A DNA stretch of 64,000 nt. Origin: Marinospirillum minutulum DSM 6287 (GTDB lineage: Bacteria; Pseudomonadota; Gammaproteobacteria; Pseudomonadales; Halomonadaceae). How positions within the stretch are numbered: position 1 is the first letter of the stretch; each line of letters starts with the position of its first letter. Both the position numbers and the translations under genes were made by a program. The stretch covers positions 62,001 to 126,000 of the forward strand of contig NZ_KE383818.1 in NCBI RefSeq assembly GCF_000422325.1, in the 5' to 3' direction. The notes beneath the pieces are model-generated. The model was not told the DNA's origin and ran no database searches. It was given only the letters and a program-made list of their open reading frames with translations. Positions 1-8,221 of this stretch are shown here, one piece after another.

Positions 1-642
1 GAAAGAACGGGTTACCGTGGTTTATACCGCTATGCCTTGTTAATGGATATTCGCCTAGCGCGTAAAGATTTACACCCCCATTTGGTTGATCGTTACCGTG
101 CTTTAGCTTGGGATATAGGCGAACCCTTGCCGGAATATCAGCCAGTTAAACTTAAAATTGATGAAAAACAACAAGCCGCACTGCTAGAACAGCATAAACT
201 TACCCTAGATAAACCCGTTTTAGCTTGGAGTCCAGGTACTCGAAATGTACCCAAAGACAGCTTAAATTCTGTAGCTAGCCTACAAGCAATAGAAGCAGAG
301 TTATTAAAAGCAGTAGAGCAAGGCTGGCAAATTTGGTTATTTGGCTCGCGCCATGAGTTATTAGAAATTGCCGAGCTGATTGCCCAGATGAACACCCAAC
401 TCGCTGCATCAGTAACAGTTTTAGCAGGTTTACTAAGTTGGGATGAAATTGTCGATTTAATGGCTTTAGCTAAAGCGCAGGTAGCACAAGACAATGCGCT
501 GGCTTTGTTAGGCTTAAGTTGCGGTCTGCCTACCTACCTAGCAGTTGCAGAAACACCTAAGCATTTAGGTCAAGCAACGGGTTTGGGGGCTGAGTGGGTA
601 AAGGTAGATCAACTAGCAGCGAGTCTAATCCCTTGGTATTAA
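1..642 (+). CDS. waaF: Lipopolysaccharide heptosyltransferase (GT9, WaaF-like), 3' part only
   Basis: The reading frame is open from base 1, so the gene starts upstream of the window. The visible 213 residues begin ERTGYRGLYRYALLMDIR, which resembles the RY.LLNDIR segment of WaaF, the enzyme that adds the second heptose to the LPS inner core at the inner face of the cytoplasmic membrane. A Rossmann-like C-terminal half follows (SPGTRNVPKDS, then WQIWLFGSRHE). The usual donor-site stretch (NDSGLMHVAAAL in E. coli) reads QDNALALLGLSCGLP here, so the nucleotide-sugar site looks divergent, and the protein ends soon after. The family assignment is good; the exact acceptor is uncertain. Confidence 0.6.
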   Translation, partial: ERTGYRGLYRYALLMDIRLARKDLHPHLVDRYRALAWDIGEPLPEYQPVKLKIDEKQQAALLEQHKLTLDKPVLAWSPGTRNVPKDSLNSVASLQAIEAELLKAVEQGWQIWLFGSRHELLEIAELIAQMNTQLAASVTVLAGLLSWDEIVDLMALAKAQVAQDNALALLGLSCGLPTYLAVAETPKHLGQATGLGAEWVKVDQLAASLIPWY

Positions 643-643
643 G

Positions 644-771
644 CTCTGCTGGTATAAAAATTGGCAAATTTTCTGTAAAATGGATGTTGTAAAATTACTA
701 GCCAAATTCAAAACCTGTTTTTAAGCGTATAACTCTAGCGTTAAGTGTGATCAAAAGTTACACCAGCAGAG
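644..771. repeat. 10-bp inverted repeat bracketing the icd upstream region
   Basis: CTCTGCTGGT at 644-653, just after the heptosyltransferase stop, is matched by its exact reverse complement ACCAGCAGAG at 762-771. The arms are 108 bases apart and bracket the AT-rich segment that must hold the icd promoter. The role is unknown. They could be regulator half-sites, a remnant of a small inserted element, or chance. Confidence 0.4.
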
Positions 772-808
772 AGTTGTCGATCATGCAACTAAGGAATCGG
801 GGAATTAA

Positions 809-3031
809 ATGACAACACCTAAAATTGTTTATACTTTGACAGATGAAGCACCAGCTCTAGCAACCTATTCACTTCTGCCTGTTGTTAGTGCTTTTGCAAA
901 AGCCGCGGGTATTGAAGTAGAAACCAGCGATATTTCTGTTGCTGCCCGTATTCTAGCCGGTTTTTCTGACCGTCTAAAAGAAGATCAGCGTGTGGCAGAT
1001 ACCCTAGAAGAACTAGGTGAGCTAGCCAAACAACCAGACTCTAATATTATAAAACTACCTAACATTAGTGCTTCTATCCCTCAGCTAAAAGCAGCCATAA
1101 AAGAGCTACAGTCGCAAGGTTTTGATTTGCCTGATTATGTAGACGAACCAACAACCGAAGAAGAAAAAGACACCCACGCACGTTACGCTAAAGTTTTAGG
1201 TAGTGCGGTTAACCCAGTTTTACGTCAGGGTAACTCAGACCGTCGTGCACCCCCTGCTGTTAAAGCTTTTGCGCGTAAATTCCCTCACTCTATGGGTAAG
1301 TGGAGCAAGGCATCACGTTCACACGCAGACTACATGCGTGGCGGTGACTTCTTCTCTACCGAACAAGCCATTACCATGGAAAAAGCCGGTGATGTGCGTT
1401 TAGAGTTTGTAGGTAAAGATGGCAAGGTTGAAGTTAAAAAGACCCTAGCTTTACAAGAAGGCGAAGTATTAGACAGCATGTGCATGAGTGCTCGCCAGCT
1501 TAGCAACTTCTTCGAGCGCACCCTGCGTGAATGTAAAGAAGATGGTGTTATGTGGTCGCTTCACGTTAAAGCCACCATGATGAAAGTCTCTCACCCTATC
1601 GTTTTTGGTCACGCGGTACGCACCTTCTTTAAAGAAGTGTTTGATAAGTACGGTGATTTGTTTGAAGAGTTGGGCGTTAACCCTAACAACGGTATGGCTA
1701 GCGTTTACGACAACATCAAAAGCTTGCCTCAGTCGCAGCAAGAAGAAATTGAAGAAGCCATTCATGCTTGCTACGAGCACCGCCCAGAAATGGCAATGGT
1801 TGATTCAGTAAAAGGTATTACTAACCTGCACGTACCTAGCGATGTAATTGTTGATGCTTCTATGCCAGCAATGATTCGTAACTCAGGTAAAATGTGGGGT
1901 CGTGATGGCAAACTGAAAGATGCTAAAGCGGTTATGCCAGAGTCTACCTACGCACGTATTTACCAAGAAATGATTAACTTCTGCCGTACTAATGGCGCAT
2001 TTGACCCAACCACTATGGGTACTGTGCCTAACGTTGGTTTAATGGCCATGAAAGCAGAAGAATACGGTTCGCACGACAAAACCTTTGAAATGCAAGCAGA
2101 CGGAACCATGCGTGTTGTGACAGCAGATGGCACAGTTCTTATGCAGCATGAAGTAGAAAAAGGTGATATTTGGCGTGCTTGTCAAACCAAAGATGCCGCT
2201 ATTCGTGACTGGGTAAAACTAGCAGTAACCCGCGCACGTAACTCAGAAACCACAGCAATTTTCTGGTTAGATGCCGAGCGTGCCCACGACCGTGAGCTAC
2301 GCAAAAAAGTAGAAGTTTACCTAAAAGAGCATGACACTTCTGGCTTAGACTTGCGTGTAATGGGCTACAACCGTGCCATTCGTACCACTATGGAACGTCT
2401 AATTCGCGGTAAAGACACCATTTCTGTAACCGGTAACGTATTGCGTGACTACCTAACTGACTTGTTCCCCATTATGGAACTAGGCACTTCAGCTAAAATG
2501 CTGTCGATTGTTCCTATGTTGGCAGGCGGCGGTATGTACGAAACAGGCGCAGGCGGTTCAGCACCTAAGCACGTACAGCAAGTGCTAGAAGAAAACCACT
2601 TGCGTTGGGATTCTTTAGGCGAATTCTTAGCTATCGCGGTTTCTTTAGAAGAGCTAGGCATGAAGAACGACAATAAAACCGCTAAGGTTTTAGGTCAGGC
2701 GCTAGATAAAGCCACAGGTACTTTGTTAGAAAATAACAAGTCGCCTTCACGTAAAGTAGGCGAGCTAGACAACCGTGGTAGCCATTTCTACCTAACCCTT
2801 TACTGGGCGCAAGAGTTGGCAGCACAAAAAGATGATGCAGCACTAGCAGCTAAGTTTGCTCCTTTAGCTAAAACCCTAGCAGAAAAAGAAACACAAATTC
2901 TTGAAGAGCTAGGCAAGGTGCAAGGTCAGCCAGTTGATTTAGGCGGTTATTACCGTTTAGACCAAGCCAAGGTGAATGCAGTGATGCGTCCTAGTGCTAC
3001 CTTCAATCAGGCGATTGAAAGCGTTAAATAA
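809..3031 (+). CDS. icd: Monomeric NADP-dependent isocitrate dehydrogenase
   Basis: Converts isocitrate to 2-oxoglutarate and CO2 with reduction of NADP+ in the cytoplasmic TCA cycle. The 740-residue length is typical of the monomeric class and much longer than the roughly 416-residue dimeric Icd. The start [20 protein letters not shown] and internal stretches such as [28 protein letters not shown] and [10 protein letters not shown] are hallmarks of this class. The ATG is preceded by a GGAAT/GGGG-rich stretch. The gene stands alone, with its own spacer upstream and a strong terminator downstream. Many marine gammaproteobacteria carry only this isozyme or pair it with the dimeric one; which applies here cannot be told from the window. 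Confidence 0.96.
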   Translation: MTTPKIVYTLTDEAPALATYSLLPVVSAFAKAAGIEVETSDISVAARILAGFSDRLKEDQRVADTLEELGELAKQPDSNIIKLPNISASIPQLKAAIKELQSQGFDLPDYVDEPTTEEEKDTHARYAKVLGSAVNPVLRQGNSDRRAPPAVKAFARKFPHSMGKWSKASRSHADYMRGGDFFSTEQAITMEKAGDVRLEFVGKDGKVEVKKTLALQEGEVLDSMCMSARQLSNFFERTLRECKEDGVMWSLHVKATMMKVSHPIVFGHAVRTFFKEVFDKYGDLFEELGVNPNNGMASVYDNIKSLPQSQQEEIEEAIHACYEHRPEMAMVDSVKGITNLHVPSDVIVDASMPAMIRNSGKMWGRDGKLKDAKAVMPESTYARIYQEMINFCRTNGAFDPTTMGTVPNVGLMAMKAEEYGSHDKTFEMQADGTMRVVTADGTVLMQHEVEKGDIWRACQTKDAAIRDWVKLAVTRARNSETTAIFWLDAERAHDRELRKKVEVYLKEHDTSGLDLRVMGYNRAIRTTMERLIRGKDTISVTGNVLRDYLTDLFPIMELGTSAKMLSIVPMLAGGGMYETGAGGSAPKHVQQVLEENHLRWDSLGEFLAIAVSLEELGMKNDNKTAKVLGQALDKATGTLLENNKSPSRKVGELDNRGSHFYLTLYWAQELAAQKDDAALAAKFAPLAKTLAEKETQILEELGKVQGQPVDLGGYYRLDQAKVNAVMRPSATFNQAIESVK

Positions 3032-3050
3032 TCCAGCGGGTTGAACGATG

Positions 3051-3094
3051 AAAAACCCCCGAAGTACCGCAAGGTGCTTCGGGGGTTTTGTTTT
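3051..3094 (+). terminator. Rho-independent terminator of icd
   Basis: ACCCCCGAAG and ACC pair with GGT and CTTCGGGGGT around a GCAA tetraloop, followed by TTTTGTTTT. The hairpin begins about 20 bases after the icd stop. Confidence 0.92.
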
Positions 3095-3284
3095 GAGCTT
3101 GCCTGATGGCTGAAGCTTGTCATTGCCACCGTTTTATGCGCTTAGTGTTAATAATATTGCAAGTTCTGTCATAATGTCTTTTAATGATCTGTACAGCCGG
3201 TCAGACATGTAGACTGCCAACGTATAACCCAAGGTTCCCGCCACCCCTCTCTGGAGGAAAAGGAATAGCAATTTTTGGTCGATT

Positions 3285-3971
3285 ATGGAAACGGACTTCA
3301 AGATAAAGCCTAGTAAAACACAAATAAAATCCATCTTAATGGTGGAAGGTGAACCTGCAATGCAGGTACGTTTGCTGACTCTTTTAAGAAGTCTGGGTTA
3401 CAGCAGAGAGTCTGTCTATATCGCCGGTAGTTTTTCAGAGGCTCACGAATTGGTTCACGCCAAGGTATTTGAGCTGATACTGATTGATGTGGGTTTATCC
3501 AAAGAATGTGGGGTTGATTTTATTAAGGCTGTGCGCCAGCAGAGTGCAGATGTAATCATGCTGGTTATTTCTGCATGGAGTACACAGGCGTGCATTTTGG
3601 GAGCACTGAATGCTGGTGTTAGTGGCTACCTGCTTAAAGAACGTGATGATTTTGAATTAACCTTGCTACTCCGAAGCGCTACAAAAGGTGGGACACCCAT
3701 AGATCCCTTTATTGCCAAACACCTGCTGTCGAACTTGCAGTCGGACGAAAAAACACAGGTCGTCAGTGAAAACCCACTCTCAGCAAGAGAGACTGAGGTT
3801 TTACAGCTGCTTGCAAGGGGGCTTTCCAATCCGGAAATTGCAGAAAATCTCTTTATTTCACGTAATACCGTTGAAGCGCACGTTAAAAAAATCTACCGAA
3901 AGTTGGATGCTGGTTCCCGCATGAACGCAGTGAGTGCCGCTCGAAGCATGGGCTTGATCGATTTGGACTGA
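3285..3971 (+). CDS. LuxR/NarL-type response regulator
   Basis: A 228-residue two-domain regulator. Residues 17-125 form a receiver: phospho-acceptor D68 in LILIDVGL, S96 at the switch position and K118 in GYLLKERD. The acidic pair near strand 1 is reduced to VEGEP (E21, E23). Residues 160-225 are a LuxR helix-turn-helix (LSARETEVLQLLARG, then SNPEIAENLFISRNTVEAHV). No kinase gene lies nearby. The ATG was chosen because no other in-frame start follows the upstream stop, although the nearest purine-rich ribosome site (GGAGG at 3253-3257) is unusually far away. The tail of this gene is repeated downstream of the next gene. Leucine codons lean to CTG, unlike most of the window. The target genes are unknown; the adjacent lipoproteins are the obvious candidates. 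Confidence 0.88.
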   Translation: METDFKIKPSKTQIKSILMVEGEPAMQVRLLTLLRSLGYSRESVYIAGSFSEAHELVHAKVFELILIDVGLSKECGVDFIKAVRQQSADVIMLVISAWSTQACILGALNAGVSGYLLKERDDFELTLLLRSATKGGTPIDPFIAKHLLSNLQSDEKTQVVSENPLSARETEVLQLLARGLSNPEIAENLFISRNTVEAHVKKIYRKLDAGSRMNAVSAARSMGLIDLD

Positions 3972-4117
3972 TCGCTCATTAACGAGACCTTAACCATCTG
4001 GCAAAGTTTGTCCAGCTGTTCCAAAAAATCACCGAACTCGGTAATAGATCTGACCGAGCGGATGGTTTTTAATGCGATCTTTACAATCCATCAGGCATAA
4101 ATTGTAAGGAAAGCAAC

Positions 4118-5857
4118 GTGCGTACAAAAAAAACAACAGGTCTGCAGTTTGCAGCGACATTACTGGCCACGCTGGTCTTGGCGGCTTGCGGCGGTGGAGA
4201 CAGCTCAAGCAGTGCAGGCAGCACTCCAACAGGTGGTGATACCGACACGCACCCAACCAGCTATACCCTGACCGTAGATTTGGCAGGGTTGAATACGGGT
4301 GCTGAGTTAGTGCTCAAAGATCAGCAGCCGGGTTCGCCGCTGGGTGATTTACACCTGACTGAAGATGGCAGTTACACCTTTACCGGTGAGTTAAAGCCAA
4401 ATGATGCGTTCGACCTGGTGATTGCCAGGCTGACACAACCGCACGCCAATCTTCTAGATAATTCGGAACCTGACATTTATGCGCCAAAGCCGCGCAGTCA
4501 GTGCCAGCTAACCGGTGCAGAAGGGAATGCAGAAGGAACCAGTCAAAATATCAATGTAAAGGTTGAGTGTGAAACCGACCTCGTCTACGTGCATACTGCT
4601 TTTAATGAATCTTATGCGTTTGAAGAGGTTTGGTCCTGGAATGGCACAAAAAAGACATTGATCCATCAATTTGATCAGAGTGAGTCTCTTAAATATTGGG
4701 GTATAGCAAATGATAAGTTACTGGTTGCTACTGAAGTTGACGGTAACTTAAGATTGCAAATGATTGATGAGCAGGGAGCGCATCTGGTGAAGGGGATTGC
4801 TTCACCTTCCCTTCATCATTTTTACGAGCATGATGGCAAGGTTTATTTGTTTTACCAGGAGAGTTCTGACAGCAACTCACTTCTCTATCGTGTGAGTCAT
4901 GAGGGTTTGGTTAATCTGGCTATCGATACTAAAAGTTTTAGACCTGATCGTGTTCTAGTGGGTGATGCGGGCGTTTTTATATGGGACGGGGGAGCGGGGC
5001 TTTGGAAGCTGGATGAGGAATCAAATGCTTTTATTAAGGTTTTAAATCTGGTTATTAAAAATAATGTTGATCCGATCAATGACAGTGATGGTGTTGGTAC
5101 ACACATTGAAGAAGTGTATATGGCTGGCGATAGGCTCTATATTTCTGCAATGCGTTTCCTTGATTTTGACCCTACGTACACTTTGTGGACTTTAGCCGCA
5201 GGTAGTAATGAACCAGAAATAATCCAGGACAAGAATAGTGAAATGTCTAACGCCTATTTCTCAATAGGTAGTGATTTCCTATTTTCCGATAATGGTTGGA
5301 ATGTTCTGGAAAAAATAAATGAAGATGGTCAACGTGAGTTTCTGCTTTACTATTCGGTTTACAACTGGAAAGATGTATGGCCTGCACCGGGCGGCGTTGC
5401 TTGGGGCGATAAGAAATACTTTTTTAATGGCAAAACTGAAGGAGTTTATCGTTATCAAGTGTTGTGGGCTTATGGAGAAAATGGCATTGCATCAGAGGTT
5501 GATATTGCAGATAACGATGGAAATTATTTTGAACTGGTAAAAACTGGTCACACTATCCATTCTATTCATCGGCTGCATGATACTGTGCTGATAGATATTA
5601 ATGCCAATCCTGATAAAAAGCCCTATTACCTGCTGAATAAAAATGCTGAAGGTGGCATTGTGCAAAGGCAGTTGAAGACTGATGTTAGTTACAAGACTTT
5701 TGAAGCTTTCAACGTTGCTTACATGAATGATCAGCTTTATTTCTTTGGTGAAGCTAAAGTCGATGATGATGTGAAAAATATATCCGATATCGGGTTGTGG
5801 AAAGCAGACCCGGATACCGGTGTTCTAGAGGCTGTGCATACTGTGCGCTTTGAGTGA
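4118..5857 (+). CDS. Secreted lipoprotein with Ig-like N-domain and beta-propeller-like body, copy 1
   Basis: A 579-residue predicted lipoprotein. The signal peptide ends in the lipobox LAAC (Cys24), followed by a Gly/Ser linker. Residues about 40-140 resemble the short Ig-like module common in bacterial surface lipoproteins (YTLTVDLAGLNTGAELVLKD, closing with a C-QLTG...VKVEC pair). The rest carries recurring blade-like units such as HDGKVYLFYQE, GDRLYISA, LWTLAAGSNEP, WGDKKYFFNG and NDQLYFFGEA with LWKADPDTGVL, which suggests a propeller; that fold is inferred. The start is GTG, with TAAGGA eight bases upstream. It is a duplicate of the gene at 6109. The function is unknown; surface binding is plausible. 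Confidence 0.8.
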   Translation: MRTKKTTGLQFAATLLATLVLAACGGGDSSSSAGSTPTGGDTDTHPTSYTLTVDLAGLNTGAELVLKDQQPGSPLGDLHLTEDGSYTFTGELKPNDAFDLVIARLTQPHANLLDNSEPDIYAPKPRSQCQLTGAEGNAEGTSQNINVKVECETDLVYVHTAFNESYAFEEVWSWNGTKKTLIHQFDQSESLKYWGIANDKLLVATEVDGNLRLQMIDEQGAHLVKGIASPSLHHFYEHDGKVYLFYQESSDSNSLLYRVSHEGLVNLAIDTKSFRPDRVLVGDAGVFIWDGGAGLWKLDEESNAFIKVLNLVIKNNVDPINDSDGVGTHIEEVYMAGDRLYISAMRFLDFDPTYTLWTLAAGSNEPEIIQDKNSEMSNAYFSIGSDFLFSDNGWNVLEKINEDGQREFLLYYSVYNWKDVWPAPGGVAWGDKKYFFNGKTEGVYRYQVLWAYGENGIASEVDIADNDGNYFELVKTGHTIHSIHRLHDTVLIDINANPDKKPYYLLNKNAEGGIVQRQLKTDVSYKTFEAFNVAYMNDQLYFFGEAKVDDDVKNISDIGLWKADPDTGVLEAVHTVRFE

Positions 5858-5864
5858 TCAACTT

Positions 5865-5887
5865 CCCGGCTACGGCCGGGTTTTTTT
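5865..5887 (+). terminator. Terminator of lipoprotein copy 1
   Basis: CCCGGC pairs with GCCGGG around TACG, followed by seven T. It is identical to the hairpin after copy 2. Confidence 0.9.
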
Positions 5888-6108
5888 ATACCACAATGTA
5901 AAAATTCTGATTGCTGATGACCTGTCAATACTCGCAGTATGGGCTTGATCGATTTGGACTGATCGCTCATTAACGAGACCTTAACCATCTGGCAAAGTTT
6001 GTCCAGCTGTTCCAAAAAATCACCGAACTCGGTAATAGATCTGACCAAGCGGATGGTTTTTAATGCGATCTTTACAATCCATCAGGCAAAAATTGTAAGG
6101 AAAGCAAC

Positions 6109-7896
6109 GTGCGTACAAAAAAAACAACTGGACTGCAGTTTGCAGCGACATTACTGGCCACACTGGTCTTGGCGGCTTGCGGCGGCGGAGACAGCTCAAG
6201 CAGTGCAGGCAGCACTCCACCAGGTGGTGACACCAATACTCAACAGCCACCAACAACCGATACCGACACGCACCCAACCAGTTATACCCTGACCGTAGAT
6301 TTGGCAGGGCTGAATACGGGTGCTGAGTTAGTGCTCAAAGATCAGCAGCCGGGTTCTCCGCTGGATGATTTGTACCTGACAGAAGATGGCAGCTACACCT
6401 TTACTGGTGAGTTAAAGCCAAATGATACGTTCGACCTGGTGATTGCCAGGCTGGCACAACCGACCGCCACGCTTGACACGGATGAAGGTGTAGGTCATGC
6501 GCCAAAGCCGCGCAGTCAGTGCCAGTTAACCGGTGCAGAAGGGAATGCAGAAGGAACCAGTCAAAATATCAATGTAAAGGTTGAGTGTGAGACCGACCTC
6601 GTCTACCTGCATGAAGCTTTGATTGAGGATGGAGCGGGTAATAAAGATTCATTTTGGCAGGTTTGGTCCTTGAATGGCATAGAAAAGACATTAATCCATC
6701 AATTTGCTGAGCACGAGCTTCCTAAGTACTGGATTGTAGCAAATGATAAATTGCTGTTTGTTACTGAGGTGTTAGAAGATGGCGGAAAAATTAGGTTGCA
6801 AATGATTGATGGGCAGGGAGCGCATGTGGTGAAGGAGATTGCTAGCCCTTACGATTATGAATTTTACGAGCATGACGGCAAGGTTTATTTATTTTACCAA
6901 GAGAAATATGCAGGCAACTCATCGCTCTATCGTGTGAGTCATGAGGGTTTGGTTAATCTGGCTATCGATACTGAAAGATTTGAAGATGAAGGTGTTCTAG
7001 TAGGTGATGCGGGCGTTTTTATATGGGATAGCCGCGAGGGTCTTTGGAAACTGGATGAAGAATCAAATGCTTTTATTAAGGTTTTAAATCTGTTTAATAC
7101 CAATTTTGTTGATCCGATCAATGACAGTGATGGTGTTGGTAGATTCATTGATGAAGTGTATATGGCTGGCGATAGGCTCTATATTTCTGCAAAGCGTGCC
7201 CTTGAGTTAGGCACTACGTACACTTTGTGGACTTTAGCCGCAGGTAGTAATGAACCAGAAATAATCCAGGATAAGATGCCTTCAGAAGGTTTCTCAATAG
7301 GTAGTGATTTCCTATTTTTCGATATTAGAGAGAGTGTTCTGGAAAAAATAAATGAAGATGGTCATCGTGAGTTGCTGCTTGACAGTTCAGTTCACTTCTG
7401 GTCAATAGCTTGGGATTGGCGTGGTGGTGTTGTTTGGGGCGATAAGAAATACTTTTTTAATGGAAAGCTTGAGGAGGGTAAACCTTATCAGGTCTTATGG
7501 GCTTATGGAGAAGATGGCATTGCATCAGAGGTTGAGTTTGCAGAAAACCATGGAAATTATTTTGACCTAGTAAAATCCGATTATTATATCGATTCTATTC
7601 ATCGGTTGCATGACACTGTGCTGATAAAAACAACTGATAGCGATCCTAATAACAACCCCTATTACTACCTGTTGAATACAAATGCTGCAGGTGGCATTGT
7701 GCAAAGGCAGTTGACGACTGATGTTAGTTACAAGGCTTTTGAAGCTGAATCTGTTGCTTACATGAATGATCAGCTTTATTTTCTTGGCGCCGCTAAAGTC
7801 GATGATAGTAGCAATAATATATACGATGTGGGGTTGTGGAAAGCAGACCCGGATACCGGCGTTCTAGAGGCTGTGCATACGGAGCGCTTCCAGTGA
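6109..7896 (+). CDS. Secreted lipoprotein with Ig-like N-domain and beta-propeller-like body, copy 2
   Basis: A 595-residue paralogue of the gene at 4118, with the same GTG start, ribosome site, lipobox Cys24 and Ig-like module. It is 16 residues longer. Part of the gain is a Thr/Pro-rich insert in the linker (NTQQPPTTDTD) and part lies in loops of the propeller-like body. The signal peptide, Ig-like module and the strand-like motifs (HDGKVYLFYQE, LWKLDEESNAFIKVLNL, YMAGDRLYISA) are nearly unchanged between copies. Differences concentrate in the short segments between them, as expected if surface loops are under different selection. The function is unknown. Confidence 0.8.
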   Translation: MRTKKTTGLQFAATLLATLVLAACGGGDSSSSAGSTPPGGDTNTQQPPTTDTDTHPTSYTLTVDLAGLNTGAELVLKDQQPGSPLDDLYLTEDGSYTFTGELKPNDTFDLVIARLAQPTATLDTDEGVGHAPKPRSQCQLTGAEGNAEGTSQNINVKVECETDLVYLHEALIEDGAGNKDSFWQVWSLNGIEKTLIHQFAEHELPKYWIVANDKLLFVTEVLEDGGKIRLQMIDGQGAHVVKEIASPYDYEFYEHDGKVYLFYQEKYAGNSSLYRVSHEGLVNLAIDTERFEDEGVLVGDAGVFIWDSREGLWKLDEESNAFIKVLNLFNTNFVDPINDSDGVGRFIDEVYMAGDRLYISAKRALELGTTYTLWTLAAGSNEPEIIQDKMPSEGFSIGSDFLFFDIRESVLEKINEDGHRELLLDSSVHFWSIAWDWRGGVVWGDKKYFFNGKLEEGKPYQVLWAYGEDGIASEVEFAENHGNYFDLVKSDYYIDSIHRLHDTVLIKTTDSDPNNNPYYYLLNTNAAGGIVQRQLTTDVSYKAFEAESVAYMNDQLYFLGAAKVDDSSNNIYDVGLWKADPDTGVLEAVHTERFQ

Positions 7897-7903
7897 TCAA
7901 CTT

Positions 7904-7926
7904 CCCGGCTACGGCCGGGTTTTTTT
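7904..7926 (+). terminator. Terminator of lipoprotein copy 2
   Basis: Same CCCGGC-TACG-GCCGGG hairpin and T tract as at 5865. Confidence 0.9.
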
Positions 7927-7939
7927 ATGGGTTGCAGGT

Positions 7940-8020
7940 TCACGTAAAGCGGGCGGGCTCCAGAGCCCGGGAACCTTGATCACCTTCATCAAACTTGTCG
8001 TCAAAATCTTTAGTTTTCAT
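7940..8020 (-). pseudogene. BrnA-like antitoxin, N-terminal remnant
   Basis: A 26-codon frame on the minus strand begins MKTKDFDDKFDEGD, very close to the start of BrnA/CopG-type antitoxins (MKAKEFDxKFDEGED). It then runs into unrelated residues and stops. The ribbon-helix-helix DNA-binding part is missing. Its ATG overlaps the end of the toxin remnant, the normal toxin-antitoxin gene order. The family match is from memory of the family, not a search. Confidence 0.55.
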
Positions 8021-8123
8021 ACAGCTCTACCTCTTTCTCGTCCCGGTAAGTGATCACGGCTGACCAGTGCTTCACACCAATACGACCGATAACAACAAGT
8101 AAATCCTGATCCTTTTGTACTCG
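8010..8123 (-). pseudogene. BrnT-like toxin (DUF497), C-terminal remnant
   Basis: The minus-strand frame reads DQDLLVVIGRIGVKHWSAVITYRDEK and then EVELYEN before its stop. The first part matches the core strands of one BrnT subgroup (IGRIGxKHWSAVITYR) and the last part the usual ExELYE tail. The basic stretch that normally lies between them (RIISVRRSR type) is absent, which points to an in-frame deletion. A stop at 8124-8126 cuts off the N-terminal half. The toxin would be inactive. The stretch 7927-8221 holds no other gene I can support. Confidence 0.55.
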
Positions 8124-8167
8124 TTAAGCAAGAATGCAGGTGTGACTGGCTTTCAGTACCTGACTGG

Positions 8168-8200
8168 TTTACTGGGAATTTAAAAGGGACTAGAATAGTC
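8168..8200 (+). promoter_or_regulatory. Promoter and palindromic operator candidate for the Rrf2 gene
   Basis: TTTACT (8168-8173) and TAGAAT (8191-8196) are spaced by 17 bases, a good sigma-70 arrangement. A perfect palindrome GACTA-GAA-TAGTC (8188-8200) overlaps the -10 box, 21 bases before the ATG. This is the expected place for autorepression; that the Rrf2 protein binds it is inference. Confidence 0.55.
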
Positions 8201-8221
8201 TTCAATAGAAAAGAACAGGGG

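Larger units (their letters stand above)
3941..5887 (+). repeat. Tandem duplication unit, copy 1
   Basis: From about 3941 to 5887 the DNA is repeated at 5931-7926. The unit holds the last codons and stop of the response regulator, a 146-base leader, the lipoprotein gene and its terminator. The 5' offset between copies is exactly 1991 bases. Over the leader (3950-4117) I count two mismatches, at the CCGAG/CCAAG and GCATAAA/GCAAAAA positions. The period grows to 2039 at the 3' end because of in-frame insertions in copy 2. Confidence 0.95.
5931..7926 (+). repeat. Tandem duplication unit, copy 2
   Basis: Second copy of the 3941-5887 unit. It starts with about 11 codons of the response-regulator tail (matching from ATGGGCTTGATCG at 5939) plus its stop, now with no gene attached in front. 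The leader, a lipoprotein gene and the terminator follow. The orphan regulator tail fixes the direction of the event: copy 2 was made from a unit that began inside the regulator gene. Confidence 0.95.

Noticed and set aside
1330-1521. Antisense and alternate-frame open frames inside icd and other long genes
   Set aside because: They follow the codon pattern of the real gene on the other strand or frame and have no independent ribosome site or family match.
3134-3334. Minus-strand open frame over the response-regulator start
   Set aside because: It covers the upstream region and first codons of the regulator, with no ribosome site or known product.
5999-6292. Open frames in the duplicated leader (also 6020-6277 and 4029-4256 on the minus strand)
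   Set aside because: They appear twice only because the leader is duplicated, run into the lipoprotein signal region in another frame, and have no ribosome site or recognisable product.
8017-8205. 62-codon minus-strand open frame
   Set aside because: The recognisable toxin-antitoxin residues lie in the other two minus-strand frames; this frame gives an unrelated Cys/Ser/His-rich sequence and is a shadow.
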